From Telmatactis stephensoni (Eukaryota > Cnidaria > Anthozoa > Actiniaria > Isophelliidae), in NCBI GenBank assembly GCA_029948255.1, contig JALIZF010001248.1, positions 1-64,000 on the forward strand: a stretch of 64,000 nucleotides of DNA, in the 5' to 3' direction. Position numbers and translations under genes: made by a program. Of this stretch, positions 33,434 through 45,363 are shown piece by piece. Below the pieces are notes generated by a model that did not search any database, was not told where the DNA came from, and saw only the letters and a list, made by a program, of their open reading frames with translations. Position 1 is the first letter of the stretch. Each line of letters opens with the position of its first letter.

Positions 33434-35321
33434 CTACTCCTTCTGGCCGTACACGAAAAATTCACCTTCAGCATCAAAGAGAGGCATCCAATCGGCTAAG
33501 GTCACATCCATTTCTATATCCTTCATACCAGCGTTTTTAAGGCTCTCTACAATGATTTCCTTGCTCAGTTTGTAAGAATAAAACTTGTGTTTTCCAACCG
33601 TATAAAACGATTGCTGCAGTACTCCATGCATAACCAAAAAAAGTCCGTTAGAATATTTGGTTATTCACTTCTGTTAATCAATTTTAAAAAGTAAAAATAC
33701 GAATATACCAAAATCATGTTTAGCTTTTAGAGGTCGTTTAAAGATCATATTATGTCATTTGGTATGTTCTTAGAGATCTTTATGAGTATTTTTTGGGTTG
33801 TTTGTTTGAGTGAGCGGAAGCGAAAAACCAAATTCCAATGAACTGTTTGGAGGTAAGTCAGAGTTCACATTATTTCAAAAATCGCTATAATCTAGAGAGG
33901 AAATTACATTTTTTACAATAACAAATAATCGTTGGGATTGAAATGGGATTCCTCAAGGAACGTGTTTGATTGCACGCGTAATAAAAGTGAGCTACAAACT
34001 GTATTGAAAATGTCAATCTATTCAATCAATTTGAAGTACCTATTATAAAAAAGCCCTATCTCAATCGTTCCTAATATAAAGTAAATGTAAAAGAAACGTT
34101 GGGAATCAAATACTAAAATAACTAAGGAGAAATACTGTCAGGCGAGAAGTCGTGTATAAACAGACAGTGCTTGAAGAGAAAATTCGTCTGCAAGCTTTGC
34201 TTAAGTTGTGGCTGAAGTGTTCGTAAATTTCATGTGAGGACCCGTTTAATTGAGACTTACTATTTTTTATTACCTGGCGTCTTTTAATTTGGCAGATACG
34301 AGGATCACTGTGAACCTTTTTTTCCCGGCATCGTTTTTTCCTTCGCACAACTTCAAGTGCAGTTCACCGCTTCAGTGATCAGCAACACAGTCGAAGCAAC
34401 AGACGCAAAATCACATTCCGATAAAACTGCTGGAAATTTTCAATCTAATGGCTTGAAGCTGCAGTAACGAGATAACCAAGGAGCAAATTATAATGTAGTT
34501 CATACAGGGGAAACATCCATTCACGTAAATTCTGATAGCTTGGAAGTTTCAGATTCTACTTTGCTTTGTATTTTATCGTTTGTCAGATCAAATACTTGTA
34601 CTTGCTTCTGATTGGTCAGTTTAGGACTTATGGGCTTCCTGTGTAAGGTTACTTTCTTACTTTCTTACTTACTTACAACACGATGGCATAGTAGCTACGC
34701 CTCGAGACGAGGCTGTAGCTACAAAAAGCCACCAGGTTTGACAAGCTGTGCCAACTTTGCAACCACTTCTTTGTATTCGTTATCACTTTCAACCACCGCT
34801 TCAAGGCATAAACTCGTAAATATCACGTCATAAGGTGGATGATATTCGGTGGACAGCCAAGCGGGAAGCTCCAAAGGATTGCTTGCCTTAACATCACAAG
34901 GAACAAGGGCTTTAATCTTCTGCCTTAGGTCAGCTTGTCTTTTATCTGCTTCTTGTTGACTTCCGCCTTCTAAGTCCTTTACAATGAAGTCAAAAGTAGC
35001 CTTCCAATCAAAAGCATCGGGAGCCTGCTTCACCCATTTTTCTGCAGCATTTCGGATCGAGTCGGTGTGCTCAGCAAATACTATGTGCTGTACATAAGGA
35101 CAAGCACTTATAAGCCGTGAAATGTTTGGGCCGCCACCATACTCGAGCAGCTTGAGATTTTTCTGCGAGCCAAATCGCTTCCAAAACTTGAGGAGATTTT
35201 GCAGAACATCAGGCTCATACGTAGGGTCTTTGAAGTAGCAGTCGAGATACTCATCAGGGTTGAAATATTTAGTGTAATCTTTGACAATATTCTCCGCCAT
35301 CATTAACTCGTGAAGTGACAC
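33434..35321 (-). pseudogene. NNMT/PNMT/TEMT-type methyltransferase, disrupted copy
   Basis: The N-terminal part is encoded by 35321-34728, ending in KPGGFL. The C-terminal part is 33637-33434 (VMHGVLQQSFYTV to YGQKE). The two are separated by a 1081-bp insertion at 33641-34721. The coding parts are almost identical to the intact paralogue at 39642-40424, so the break is recent. Splice signals do not bound the insert on this strand and the paralogue is uninterrupted there, so it is not an intron. An ATG at 35321 (MSLHELMMAEN) exists here but not in copy 2. Confidence 0.88.
33641..34721. mobile_element. 1.08-kb insertion in methyltransferase copy 1
   Basis: CAAAAA flanks both sides (33635-33640 and 34722-34727), and the intact paralogue has one CAAAAA. 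The right end carries a hairpin, TAGCTACGCCTCG-AGA-CGAGGCTGTAGCTA. The left end shows no matching inverted repeat. No ORF of note is inside. The class is unresolved: a short non-LTR element or an atypical DNA element. Confidence 0.75.
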
Positions 35322-35717
35322 ATTATGAACACGAGATACCGAAGCAACAATAGACTGATCACATGATCGGGACGATGATTTGATTGGCCAGAGTTACTTA
35401 CCAGGAGACCAACAATGTGGTGCATATTGTCAGAGCGTTGCGTGACGCTGCGATTGAGACACGTACACGGAAGTCTAACATTTTAGAAACCATGTGGCCT
35501 ATACAATAAGTTTTCGTGACGCTGGGTAGACAGACATTAAATACTAAAGTAAGGGATATCAGGTTAGTCGTCATTTAGGTATGACTGACAAGATTTTTGC
35601 AGCATTGATCGGGACAATCTCTGAACTGGCCCTGGGAAAGGAGAGAAAGGACCAGGAAGGGAAGAGGGCGCTACAGATGCAACAGAATGGGGCTCTGGGC
35701 GAAAAATTGAAAAATCC

Positions 35718-36122
35718 GTAGCGGCGGATTTAGACCCTTTTAAAAAGGGGGGCATTATTTTACAAAACACGGCGGGGGCGTAACTTCCTCAAACGCCCTT
35801 TTAAAGTAACATCGCAGGGCTGTAGCAAGCCATAAAATTCTGAGAGGCTAAAACAACCTATATTATGATTATTCTTTTTCTCGAGCGTAGCGAGCACTAA
35901 ATTTGAACTAAGGCGCGTCAATTTGATTAACAATTACGATAAAACCAACAACAAAAAAACATTTAGAAAGTAAAGCTTTGGGAAAGTATATTGTCCTAGA
36001 CGTTTAGACAGAAGATAGAGAGAGTGAGAGAGAGAAAGAAAGAAAGAAAGAAGAAGAAAAAAAGATAGGACCCAACTGAAAAGGGCCCCCCCCACCCAGG
36101 CCCCCCCTTGGATCCGCGGCTG
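35718..36122. mobile_element. hAT-like MITE with GGCGGAT ends
   Basis: The left end GTAGCGGCGGATTTAGACCC and the right end CCCCCCTTGGATCCGCGGCTG form imperfect inverted repeats of the type also seen at 22740-22897. The interior includes an AGAGAGAAAGAAAG tract. No ORF. Confidence 0.5.
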
Positions 36123-37194
36123 AGCGGTTTGTATTTGAAAATTAGGAGGAGAGATTGGGCTATTTTTTTCTTAAGATATATTTTTACTTGCGCCTTTAGG
36201 TTGTGTAAGATCGAAACGCATCAATGTTATATACCAGTATACTACATTCTAAATCATTCCTTACCGCAATTTATTTTCGTGCCAGGCCTAAGAATCTCAA
36301 TTACATGTGTCATCGACATGATAACAACCGTTGATGTTCTATCACTGATCATTTGCAAATATGCGAGCGCGAAGCAAGAGCCGGTCTCCGGCAAGAGCTA
36401 AGATATAGGTGTTCACAAAGGCTAACTTCCTAGGGTAAATACATTGTGCGCGTCACTCCTCCACAAAGAATAGCAATGAAAGAAATGGTTGATTTGTAAC
36501 TCAGACATAGAAAACAGTTAGCTCTTAAGAACGCCTAGCGTTGCCTAGAGTCGCTCGGCAAAACGTTTACAGAAAAGTACGTTACGTACAAACTTTCTTT
36601 GGTTGACTGACTTGAGAATGATAAAGTACGTTCATTTTTTCCTCGTGGCGTCCTTTACATGATTTCTTCTGCAGTTTCTGATGTGTAGATTTTTTTCCGG
36701 GCATTGCCCAGCTTTTCCTTTTCCTTTTTCGCGCGCTCAATGGACGGTAATGAAATTGGCTCCCCCCTCCCCCCTGTACAATGTTGCTGTGAAAATCCCG
36801 ACACCTACCACTCGGCAATCAGTCCGAAATACCTTTTAACTAGCAGCAACAATAGTACGGCCACAAAGTGTACAATTGTAAAAATAAGCGTTAAATTCAC
36901 ATCGTGCCAACTAATTTTGGCAAGGATTGTAGCTATACTACCGAAAACATTTAGTCGAAATCGCTCTTTTGTATGATTATAGATGGAAATTCAGTTTTCT
37001 TGTGACAAATTAAACATTTGAAAACATGCATGAACCGAACTCCTGCCATAAAACGCTGGCGCATTTCGTTTCTCTCTCAAGAAACCCATAACAAGAGAAA
37101 AGGTCAATTATAACCTTTAAAAACAGTATTAGTCAAATTTTGAAACAAACATTTTTAACTTTTTATCGCAAAAAGTGCCCTCCGTCTCTACGGC
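36123..37194. other. non-coding stretch between the two duplication units
   Basis: Short frames only; no domain, repeat edge or RNA gene recognised. Confidence 0.4.
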
Positions 37195-37273
37195 CCCTGT
37201 GTTCTATTGTTTTCTCATCTGTCTTGGGGCGAATCAATTAATAAATGAATTAAAATTTTCAGGCAGAGGTTAT

Positions 37274-37589
37274 TGTAAGAGGGCGTAATTAGTGTATGTA
37301 TTGTATTGTTTGTTACGTGTTATGTACGGTATTGTTTGTGTGTCACGTGGGTTGGACGTATTTAAGAGCTCAGCCATGCGCCGGATAGGAGAATTGGGGC
37401 TCGTGGTCCAAAGTAAGAGAGCGGCGCAAAGGGTTATACTAAAACTCAAGGAACACTCATCTATTGCTCTTCGTTCACTTAAGAAGGGTTTCTACACTTG
37501 AAAGGAAAGACACCTCAAACTGGGATAACTAAGAGTTAACCTGAGTTGTCTGTAAAGTTATCCGTAACTGGAATAAAGAATTTGTTACA
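37274..37589 (+). mobile_element. solo LTR (316 bp)
   Basis: Begins TGTAAGAG and ends GTTACA, with TTAT directly before and after (37270-37273 and 37590-37593). Copy 1 of the duplication has one TTAT and no insert at about 32132. Inside are a TATA-like TATTTAAG at about 37358 and AATAAA at about 37572, in the order expected for U3-R-U5 on +. A 4-bp duplication and TG...CA ends suit a Gypsy-type element. No internal region remains. Confidence 0.85.
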
Positions 37590-38639
37590 TTATGTGTGGC
37601 CATGGTAGGTCTACAGCCACATGTGCTCTTGAAATATCCATTTTTCCTTTGTACTGTTCTTTAATATAATACGTGCAAGTCATTCTAAATCTCAGACTCG
37701 GGCTGTATACAGTGTAGAGAAACAACTGCAAAACGCGATCAATTTACCGTAAATCATGAAACAAAACATCTAGTAGCCTTGAATTAGCTGTTTGAGGGTT
37801 TTTGTTTAAAGCCAATATAATGTCATCAGGTATGCGTGTGGGAGGGTGTGTAATTCGGAAATCTCCGAAGTAGAGCCGAAGTGTCAAGGGTCAAGCCGAA
37901 CTTCGTGCGCCGGTCCGAGGGTGTCTAAGTCGATTATTGATAAAATGAATAGGAAATTCCATGAAAACGTTCCGTATCTGAACCGTCACATTTATATTAC
38001 CATAACTATAAGCTATTTCTGAAAGAGTCAGGAAAGAACGGCAGAAAAAGACATTACAGCATAATACTATTTTAAAAATGATAACAATAACTATCATGAC
38101 AATAAGGAATGAAGTATTATATTTCCAGTTGACATCAGAGCAGCTTTCATTTTTATATTCGCCGTTTTTTTTTGTGGCATGTTTTGCAACGGCTGTGTAA
38201 AGTATTTCTAAACTGTCGTCCCACCAATTTAGCTACAAAAAAACTCAGGTTTTCTTCAATCCTGTACTGCTACCAACGTTCACGCCTTCTGTTTTACCCG
38301 AATCAGATTACCGAAAATAATCCGCTCACGGTTTGCCTTGGTAGCTAAATCTGTCATCACTGGCCCCCCGTACCAGTGTCAAGATAATCCAAGTCGATTA
38401 ACGAAATCGCTAACTAACGTTTGGCGGAGCGGGGATTGGAACCCTATTCGAAACGAATACAAACCGTTGAAACGTTTGTTTCACCGAATTCGAAGATAGC
38501 GCTTTATAATAGCTATAACAGGGGCCAGAAAGGTCAAAAGCAGAGGAATTAATGTGACTAGGACTGACAGCAAATACGTACAATTTTTTTCTCGGTTTAT
38601 TAACATATATACACAACGACTTTGTCCTAGTGCCCTTGA

Positions 38640-39212
38640 TCTATTCTTGGTTTGCACTGACGTCATCATAAATTTTTTCGGGCTTAATATAGAATATTTT
38701 TGAATAAAATGTCTTGCATCTAAAAAAGCAGTTGAAGGTTTGTATCTATACGAAATTTTTAGTCATAAGAATATTTTGATAACGAGATACGAGCGATCAA
38801 ATATCTTTATTGTTTGGTGTGAAATGTATGGGTCCGCCATTTTGGTGCACAACCTTTGTACACACACATGGCGGACAGTAACACGAAGGACCAAAATCAC
38901 GTTAATATCACTATAATTCGTGTTTTCTATTCAGATATTCACCAAAACAAACTTATTTATCACTTACAAAGTTAAAGTCGTATGATTTGAATCACATTTG
39001 CCTATATTTCTGCGTCTTTACGATATACGTGACAGTGTTGCGTGACAGAAATTGACTCGCAGTAAATCGAAAACCATTCATCGAAAGAACTCAGTTTTTT
39101 TGTGTGAGGACTTTTCTTAATGATATTAATAAAATATCTAGGAAACAGTTTCGTGTGATGAATAGTTTAGATTTTAGCTTTTCGATGACGTCACATGCAA
39201 ACCAAGAATACT
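38640..39212. mobile_element. foldback element inside duplication copy 2
   Basis: ATTCTTGGTTTGCA.TGACGTCATC at the left (about 38644) is matched inverted by GATGACGTCACATGCAAACC at the right (about 39183). The interior is about 520 bp with no gene. Confidence 0.65.
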
Positions 39213-39641
39213 TCTATATTTGCATTTGAGGCCAGTAACCACATGGCCTCATAGAGGTCTATTTTTTTTACATGGCACTAGGATCATCCTAGCAGGCGAA
39301 CCAACTTTACGTTTAGACTACATAACAATTTTCCGTCACCTATCTTTGGCTTTACTATTGTTATATAGTCAACGTAAAAAATTAGCCTACATAACTTATT
39401 GAAATAAATGAAATAAGGTAACGAGGCTGCACTTGACCGAGAGTTTACACGACACCATCAAAGAGCACTCGAATGACGAAATCCTTAGCTTCTCAGTGGA
39501 AGAGTCCCCACATCCATCACACTTAATGCTTTGTATACTATCTTTAATCGTTTTCATTAAATCATGAGGGTTTAGTATCAGCGACTTTCCCTAATAAAAT
39601 CCAGTCGCATTCTAGCATTTCTACACCATACTTATTTTAAG

Positions 39642-40424
39642 CTACTCCTTCTGGCCGTACACGAAAAATTCACCTTCAGCATCACAAAGAGGCATCCAAT
39701 CGGCTAAGGTCACATCCATTTCTATATCCTTCATACCAGCGTTTTTAAGGCTCTCAACAATGATTTCCTTGCTCAGTTTGTAAGAATAAAACTTGTGTTT
39801 TCCAACCGTATAAAACGATTGCTGCAGTACTCCATGCATAACCAAAAAGCCACCAGGTTTGACAAGCTGTGCCAACTTTGCAACCACTTCTTTGTATTCA
39901 TTGTCACTTTCAACCACCGCTTCAAGGCATAAACTCGTAAATATCACGTCATAAGGTGGATGATATTCGGTGGACAGCCAAGCTGGAAGCTCCAAAGGAT
40001 TGCTTGCCTTAACATCACAAGGAACAAGGGCTTTAATCTTCTGCCTTAGGTCAGCTTGTCTGTTATCTGCTTCTTGTTGACTTCCGCCTTCTAAGTCCTT
40101 TACAATGAAGTCAAAAGTAGCCTTCCAATCAAAAGCATCGGGAGCCTGCTTCACCCATTTTTCTGCAGCATTTCGGATCGAGTCGGTGTGCTCAGCAAAT
40201 ACTATGTGCTGTACATAAGGACAAGCACTTATAAGCCGTGAAATGTTTGGGCCGCCACCATACTCGAGCAGTTTAAGATTGCTCTGCGAGCCAAATCGCT
40301 TCCAAAACTTGAGGAGATTTTGCAGAACATCAGGCTCATACGTAGGGTCTTTGAAGTAGCAGTCGAGATACTCATCAGGGTTGAAATATTTAGTGTAATC
40401 TTTGACAATATTCTCCGCCATCAT
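39642..40424 (-). CDS. NNMT/PNMT/TEMT-family small-molecule N-methyltransferase
   Basis: A SAM-dependent class I methyltransferase of about 260 residues, close to human NNMT (264). From MMAENIVKDYTKYFNPDEYL, the family start motif is at residues 10-24. SAM motif I is LEYGGGP (53-59), followed by ISRLISACPYVQHIVFAEH. Family block APDAFDWKA and a post-II strand DVIFTSLCLEAV come next, and motif III is LVKPGGFLVMHGVL. Members methylate nicotinamide, phenylethanolamine or thioethers; the substrate here cannot be told. The frame is open to 40553, but the extra N-terminus is not family-like. A GTAAGTAAC donor at about 40529 suggests an intron upstream of the start. The coding exon is single. The paralogue at 33434-35321 is broken. 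Confidence 0.85.
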   Translation of the reverse strand: MMAENIVKDYTKYFNPDEYLDCYFKDPTYEPDVLQNLLKFWKRFGSQSNLKLLEYGGGPNISRLISACPYVQHIVFAEHTDSIRNAAEKWVKQAPDAFDWKATFDFIVKDLEGGSQQEADNRQADLRQKIKALVPCDVKASNPLELPAWLSTEYHPPYDVIFTSLCLEAVVESDNEYKEVVAKLAQLVKPGGFLVMHGVLQQSFYTVGKHKFYSYKLSKEIIVESLKNAGMKDIEMDVTLADWMPLCDAEGEFFVYGQKE

Positions 40425-41077
40425 TAACTCGTGAAGTGACACAGCCTTTCTTATGAACACGAGATACCGAAGCAACAATAGACTGATCACATGATCGGGA
40501 CGATGATTTGATTGGCCAGAGTTACTTACCAGGAGACCAACAATGTGGTGCATATTGTCAGAGCGTTGCGTGACGCTGCGATTGAGACACGTACACGGAA
40601 GTCTAACATTTTAGAAACCATGTGGCCTATACAATAAGTTTTCGGGACGCTGGGTAGACAGACATTAAATACTAAAGTAAGGGATATCAGGTTAGTCGTC
40701 ATTTAGGTATGAGTGTGACAAGATTTTTGCAGCATTGATCGGGGCAATCTCTGAACAGGCCCTGGGAAAGGAGAGAAAGGACCGGAAAGGGAAGAGGGCG
40801 CTACAGATGCAACAGAATGGGGCTCTGGGCTAAAGATTGAGATGATTCGGTCCAAATGAGGTTAAAGCCTTTGAGTTTGCCCCAGGCCGCTGGACGATTA
40901 AGTATGGTCAAAAAGAAAAGAAAAGGAGGAAAGAAAAAAGGAAGGAAGGAAGGAAGGAACGAAGGATTGGGGAAGAGAGAAGGGCCACTGGGCATATATA
41001 TACTAACTGTTATGCAATGAGCCTCAAAAGGAAAAAAGGCGGATTCAATTTGGCCATTGAGCATAAGAGTGGTTTCA

Positions 41078-41081
<4 letters not shown>

Positions 41082-41154
<73 letters not shown>
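41082..41154 (+). repeat. (AG)n microsatellite
   Basis: About 36 uninterrupted AG units. Confidence 0.97.
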
Positions 41155-41156
<2 letters not shown>

Positions 41157-41224
41157 CGTAGGAAAAACTAAATGCCGTAAAAATGGGACAGAACGACTAA
41201 TTGCCACAGGGCTAGGAAATATTT

Positions 41225-41713
41225 CCAAAAATAAGGAATTAAAGAAAGAAATAGAAAGAAAGAAAAAAGGAAAAAAAGAAGAAAAGAAAGAAAGTAAGAA
41301 AAGAAAAGAAAAGCCAGAAAAGAAAAGGAAAGGAAAGGAAAGAAAAGGAAAGAAAAGGAAAGAAAAGAAAAGAAAAGGAAAGGAAAGGAAGGAAAGGAAA
41401 GGAAAGGAAAGGAAAGGAAAGGAAAGGAAAGGAAAGAAAGAAAAGAAAAGGAAAGAAAGGAAAAGGAAAGAAAAGGAAAGGAAAGAAAAGAAAAGGAAAG
41501 AAAAGAAAAGGAAAGAAAAGAAAAGAAAAGAAAAGGAAAGGAAAGGAAAGGAAAGGAAAGGAAAGAAAAGAAAAGAAAAGAAAAGAAAAGTTAAGTAAAG
41601 TAAAAGAGGGAAAAAAAAAAAGGAAAAAAAAAAGAAAAAAAAGAAAAAAAAAAGAAGAAAGAAAGAAAGAAAGAAAGATAGAAAGAAAGAAAGGAAGGAA
41701 GAAAGGAAGAAAA

Positions 41714-41766
<53 letters not shown>
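41225..41766 (+). repeat. polypurine microsatellite (GGAAA / GAAA)n
   Basis: More than 500 bp of A/G only on +, mainly GGAAA and GAAAA units. It mirrors the polypyrimidine tract at 16115. Open frames here are low-complexity artefacts. Confidence 0.95.
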
Positions 41767-42638
41767 ATGCCAGCGGGCATGATCTCAAATCTTATGTATC
41801 TTGTGAAGAGGATCGTGCAATGGTGTAGATCAAAAGTCACCTCTATCTAGGTTCCATTCATGGGTTATTAATAAAATAAAAATAAATAAATAACTGATTT
41901 AAGTGTCCAATGTCTTCTAGCGCTTGCGCACTAATTTGGGGGCACTGCACTCTCTCTCACACACACACTACCACTACATTCTACATTCTAAATGTTCCAT
42001 CGCCAAATTTGCAACGACACCGAAAATAGGCAAACCCATTGTGGTTCCAATTATTTATCGGAAGTATTGATCTTTTACGGTGGCCCACAGGGGCAAAACA
42101 CAATGCACAATTGCTTTGAAAACACAACAAAGTTTCGTGGAACACAACAATCTTTCACAGAAAACAACAAAGTTTCGTAGAACACAACAAGCTTTCACTG
42201 AACACAACAAAGTTTTGTGGAACACAACAATCTTTCACTGAACACAACAAAGTTTCGTGGAACACAACAATTTTTCACAGAACACAACATGAGACCCAAC
42301 AATGTTTTACAGTACACAAGTCTTTCACAAGCAACTAATTAGTTAATGAGGATAAGAGATTTCTTTCGGATTTTTATATTAATGTCGTTTTGGTTGAACA
42401 TTTTTCAGGTCCGTGGACATGGAGCTTCAAAGTGGACGAACAACACCGCTAATTGTATTAGTCTTATTATGTTCTTTATTATATAACTATGACGTAATTT
42501 TACCATATAAGGATGAGAGAACTAAGCAAATATGAGGCCGTATTATATACCGTATTACCTAGTTGAAAACTGGTTTGCCATATTTTACATAAAACATTCG
42601 GAAAATAGGAAACTAAGAAGCAGTTATATAATAAATCC

Positions 42639-42774
42639 TTTATTAGCTATTTTCGTGTGTATTACGGGCTGACATTTTACTCATCGCTCGTATTTTGCCT
42701 CGCCTAAAGGCTCGGCAAAATACGTACGCGACTCGTAAAATATCAGCCCGTAATACACAAGAAAATATCTAATA
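42639..42774. mobile_element. palindromic foldback MITE
   Basis: TTATTAGCTATTTTCGTGTG and a second arm reversed TTATTAGATATTTTCTTGTG continue to TATTACGGGCTGA. An inner pair GTATTTTGCC/GGCAAAATAC makes nearly the whole unit one hairpin. Nested in the 42076-46304 element. Confidence 0.8.
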
Positions 42775-43098
42775 AGTGGTATATATTGTATATTTATAAT
42801 AAGTTAATCAGTCGCGAAAACGAAAACCACGTTTTGTGTCGGATCCGTTAACGATGTAAATCAGAAAACCGTTTTATCTATCAAACGTTTAATAGCGCTG
42901 CTTGCTAAAAATAATGCATCATTTAGAATACATAGTGCCATATTTCGACCTTCTCCATCCATTCCATCCACAAAGAAGAAGGTTAAAATCCAGACTATGC
43001 CCATATCTAGGCTGTCAAGGAAACAATAGGTGTCAGTAGACAAGCACAAGGAAAAAGCATACGGACTTTAAAGACGTTTATCAGAAAACTGTTTTTAT

Positions 43099-43151
43099 TT
43101 CCCTGCTAACAGAGGCCCACACAGACGTTAAATAGCCTCTGTTAGCAGGGA
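43099..43151. repeat. short hairpin repeat
   Basis: TTCCCTGCTAACAGAGGC and its exact complement GCCTCTGTTAGCAGGGAA are separated by about 17 bp. Confidence 0.8.
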
Positions 43152-44469
43152 ATGTTTTTATCTATGATTATAAGTGTTTCATTTTAGAACATGTGTAAGA
43201 ATTTTTGTTCGGGCGACATTTGAACTCTGGCCCTGCCCACAACAGACGTATGCTTACTTGAGGAAAAGAACGGAAAGAAAATCGTCGAAATTTATCCGAA
43301 TTTTCGTTATCGAAGCTCCGCGCCATCTGGAATGTGTGCATTAGCTCTGGAAATGGTAGCCACTAAGGTTTGAAATACCAAAATCCAACTCATAACAATT
43401 CAAGTAGTCCAAGGTTATTGCAATGTTGCGCGCAACAGAACGTGTGTTAACCCCTGCAACAGGCGCGCGCAATTCTCTAACTGTTGCGCGCACCTGTTGC
43501 AGGGTCAGACACACGCACGATGCATGTTGTGTACAATGTTACAAGCTATAGGGAAAATAACATCTTGGGTTCTGGGTTTCTACAAATTAAGCAACAAGCC
43601 CCATTAACAGTAGCCCCAGCGCAGGTCGCATGAGACTATGTATAGGATAATTCGTCAGGCAGAGCAAGATTTCATCATGTAATGAAAGCACTATGAAAGA
43701 TTTAAAAGGTTTACTTTTTTCTGTTATTAAGTATCTACGCAGAAATGATATTTCCCAATATTTTGAATACGACAATATATAAACTTGCGCGAGTTTGGCA
43801 TTCTGCATTACGAGATTCTCTGAGGAGTTTTCGGGGATATATTTTGACGAGATCATTTATAATTTAATTTCTCGTCTACTTACACAATTCAACTCAAATC
43901 GACCATGTAACTAACAAACTTGGTGTTAATATTGAAGAACAAACGTGTACATGTAAACAACTACGAGCTTTGTTTTAAAACGATGAGCTAAAGTATCAAT
44001 CCAAATTCTAAATCACCTTATAAAATAACTTACCTTTGCTGATGTCTTAATCTGATTAGCTCTAGGGATATTCCGATCCTGAAATAAGAAACGTGGATTC
44101 CAACTGAACATCTTCAGTGAAGCCGATCATTTCACTTTGGAACGGAAATAAAAATCCATAAGTAATAGCGCGTAAGTAACAGCTTGAAGCTTGCTGTACT
44201 TAAAATAATCATGGAAATATTTATTGAAATTTATCGACTAGATTTTCATTGGTTCTTCTATCTCCCTGGGGAATTGTGACAAATCGATGGAGTAAAACAA
44301 TGCAGATGTTCCTGAAAACTGATTCTTTTATTTTCTTTTTCTATTTATTTACAAAACAGCTATTTTTTGATAGCTGGACTCTGATTGGTTCATTTCTTTC
44401 CCTGGGGAGTATTAGCATTACAATGAAACTTCGCCGAATAGACTACCCCGATTAGTCATTAAATTTATT

Positions 44470-44775
44470 AAGTGTCTAGGTAGCGCAGCGGTCTAAGGTG
44501 ATATCTAAAGGTATGGATTAGGGTCCGGATATCGTCTCCCTCCCTGGCCTTCGGGCTAAGATAACTGTAATATGTAGCACCGGGATAGCGCGGATGGGGC
44601 CGAAATCTTCATCCGTAACGTAAGTCGATTCGATGTCTCAGCTTCTCAGAATGTCTCGGGAGAATCGTCCCAAAATTTCATTTTCATTTTTTCTTTTTAC
44701 AATTATTCATTCAGTCTGTTATTTTATTTCCGGGGGGTGTTCTTTAAGGGGTTACAGGTTCGATCCTTGTCGACG
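44470..44775 (+). repeat. tRNA-like box A and box B separated by about 270 bp
   Basis: TAGCGCAGCGG at 44481-44491 fits the Pol III box A and is preceded by a plausible acceptor-stem start (GTGTCTAGG). GGTTCGATCC at 44758-44767 fits box B and is preceded by GTTACA and followed by TTGTCGACGC. In a tRNA the boxes are 30-60 bp apart. This may be a tRNA-derived SINE or tRNA gene split by an insertion. No cloverleaf is possible as it stands. Confidence 0.45.
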
Positions 44776-45363
44776 CCGGGTTCTTTTCTGACTTCTTTTT
44801 TCTTCATTTTTTCCGTTTCTTTCCCAAGCTTTAAGTTAAAATTACATCTTTTTGAACTTGTTTTTAAATGTTTGGTGTTTTTAATATTTTTTCTCATAAA
44901 TTTCATTTTCACTTTTTATTTTTAATTATAATTATTCATATATCTCACTGCATTGTTTCTGTGGGGTGCATTTCCTAGACATTACAAATTTCTTTCCTTT
45001 TTCCCCTTTTTTCCTTTTCTTTTTTCGAATGTCTGGACGTTTTTCCTGTTTTTTTCTTTTTTCGAATATCAGGATTTTTTTTCTCGCAAGTGATAATATT
45101 TTTACTTTTAAATACCTATTTGAATAATAAAATTGGAAACCATTTCTTACAAAATTCCTGACTTACATTAGAATTTGTCCTCGTAGCATGAATTCAAATC
45201 GCTTTGATTTGATTTTTATCCTACACTAAGCCCACGCCATAGAAAATACAGCAAATAATGGCAATGTCTCATGGGAAGAGACAGTTGAATACCGCCGAAT
45301 ATACAATAGCTTTCCTGCTTTCTGATTGGCTGCATTTTCTATGGTGTGGGATAAAACACGATA

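Larger units (their letters stand above)
32060..35740. repeat. segmental duplication, copy 1
   Basis: Matches 37195-40830 in the same orientation over several blocks. Examples are GTTTTCTCATCTGTCTT...GGCGAATCA (about 32077), the CAAAACGCGATCAATTTACC block (32267), the methyltransferase coding sequence, and its upstream flank to about 35730. Copy 1 has its own insertions (33044-33431, 33641-34721) and an extra block at about 32413-32747 absent from copy 2. Confidence 0.85.
37195..40830. repeat. segmental duplication, copy 2
   Basis: Paralogous to 32060-35740. It keeps the intact methyltransferase, carries a solo LTR (37274-37589) that copy 1 lacks, and has an extra segment from about 37790 to 39240 with a foldback element in it. 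Confidence 0.85.

Noticed and set aside
33638..34727. Intron in methyltransferase copy 1
   Set aside because: No AG acceptor on the minus strand at the boundary, flanking CAAAAA duplication, and the paralogue is uninterrupted.
41082..41766. CRISPR-like or regular array
   Set aside because: Simple microsatellite with no spacers; nothing prokaryotic is in the window.
41010..41840. Long open frames on both strands
   Set aside because: They are artefacts of the (AG)n and GGAAA repeats.
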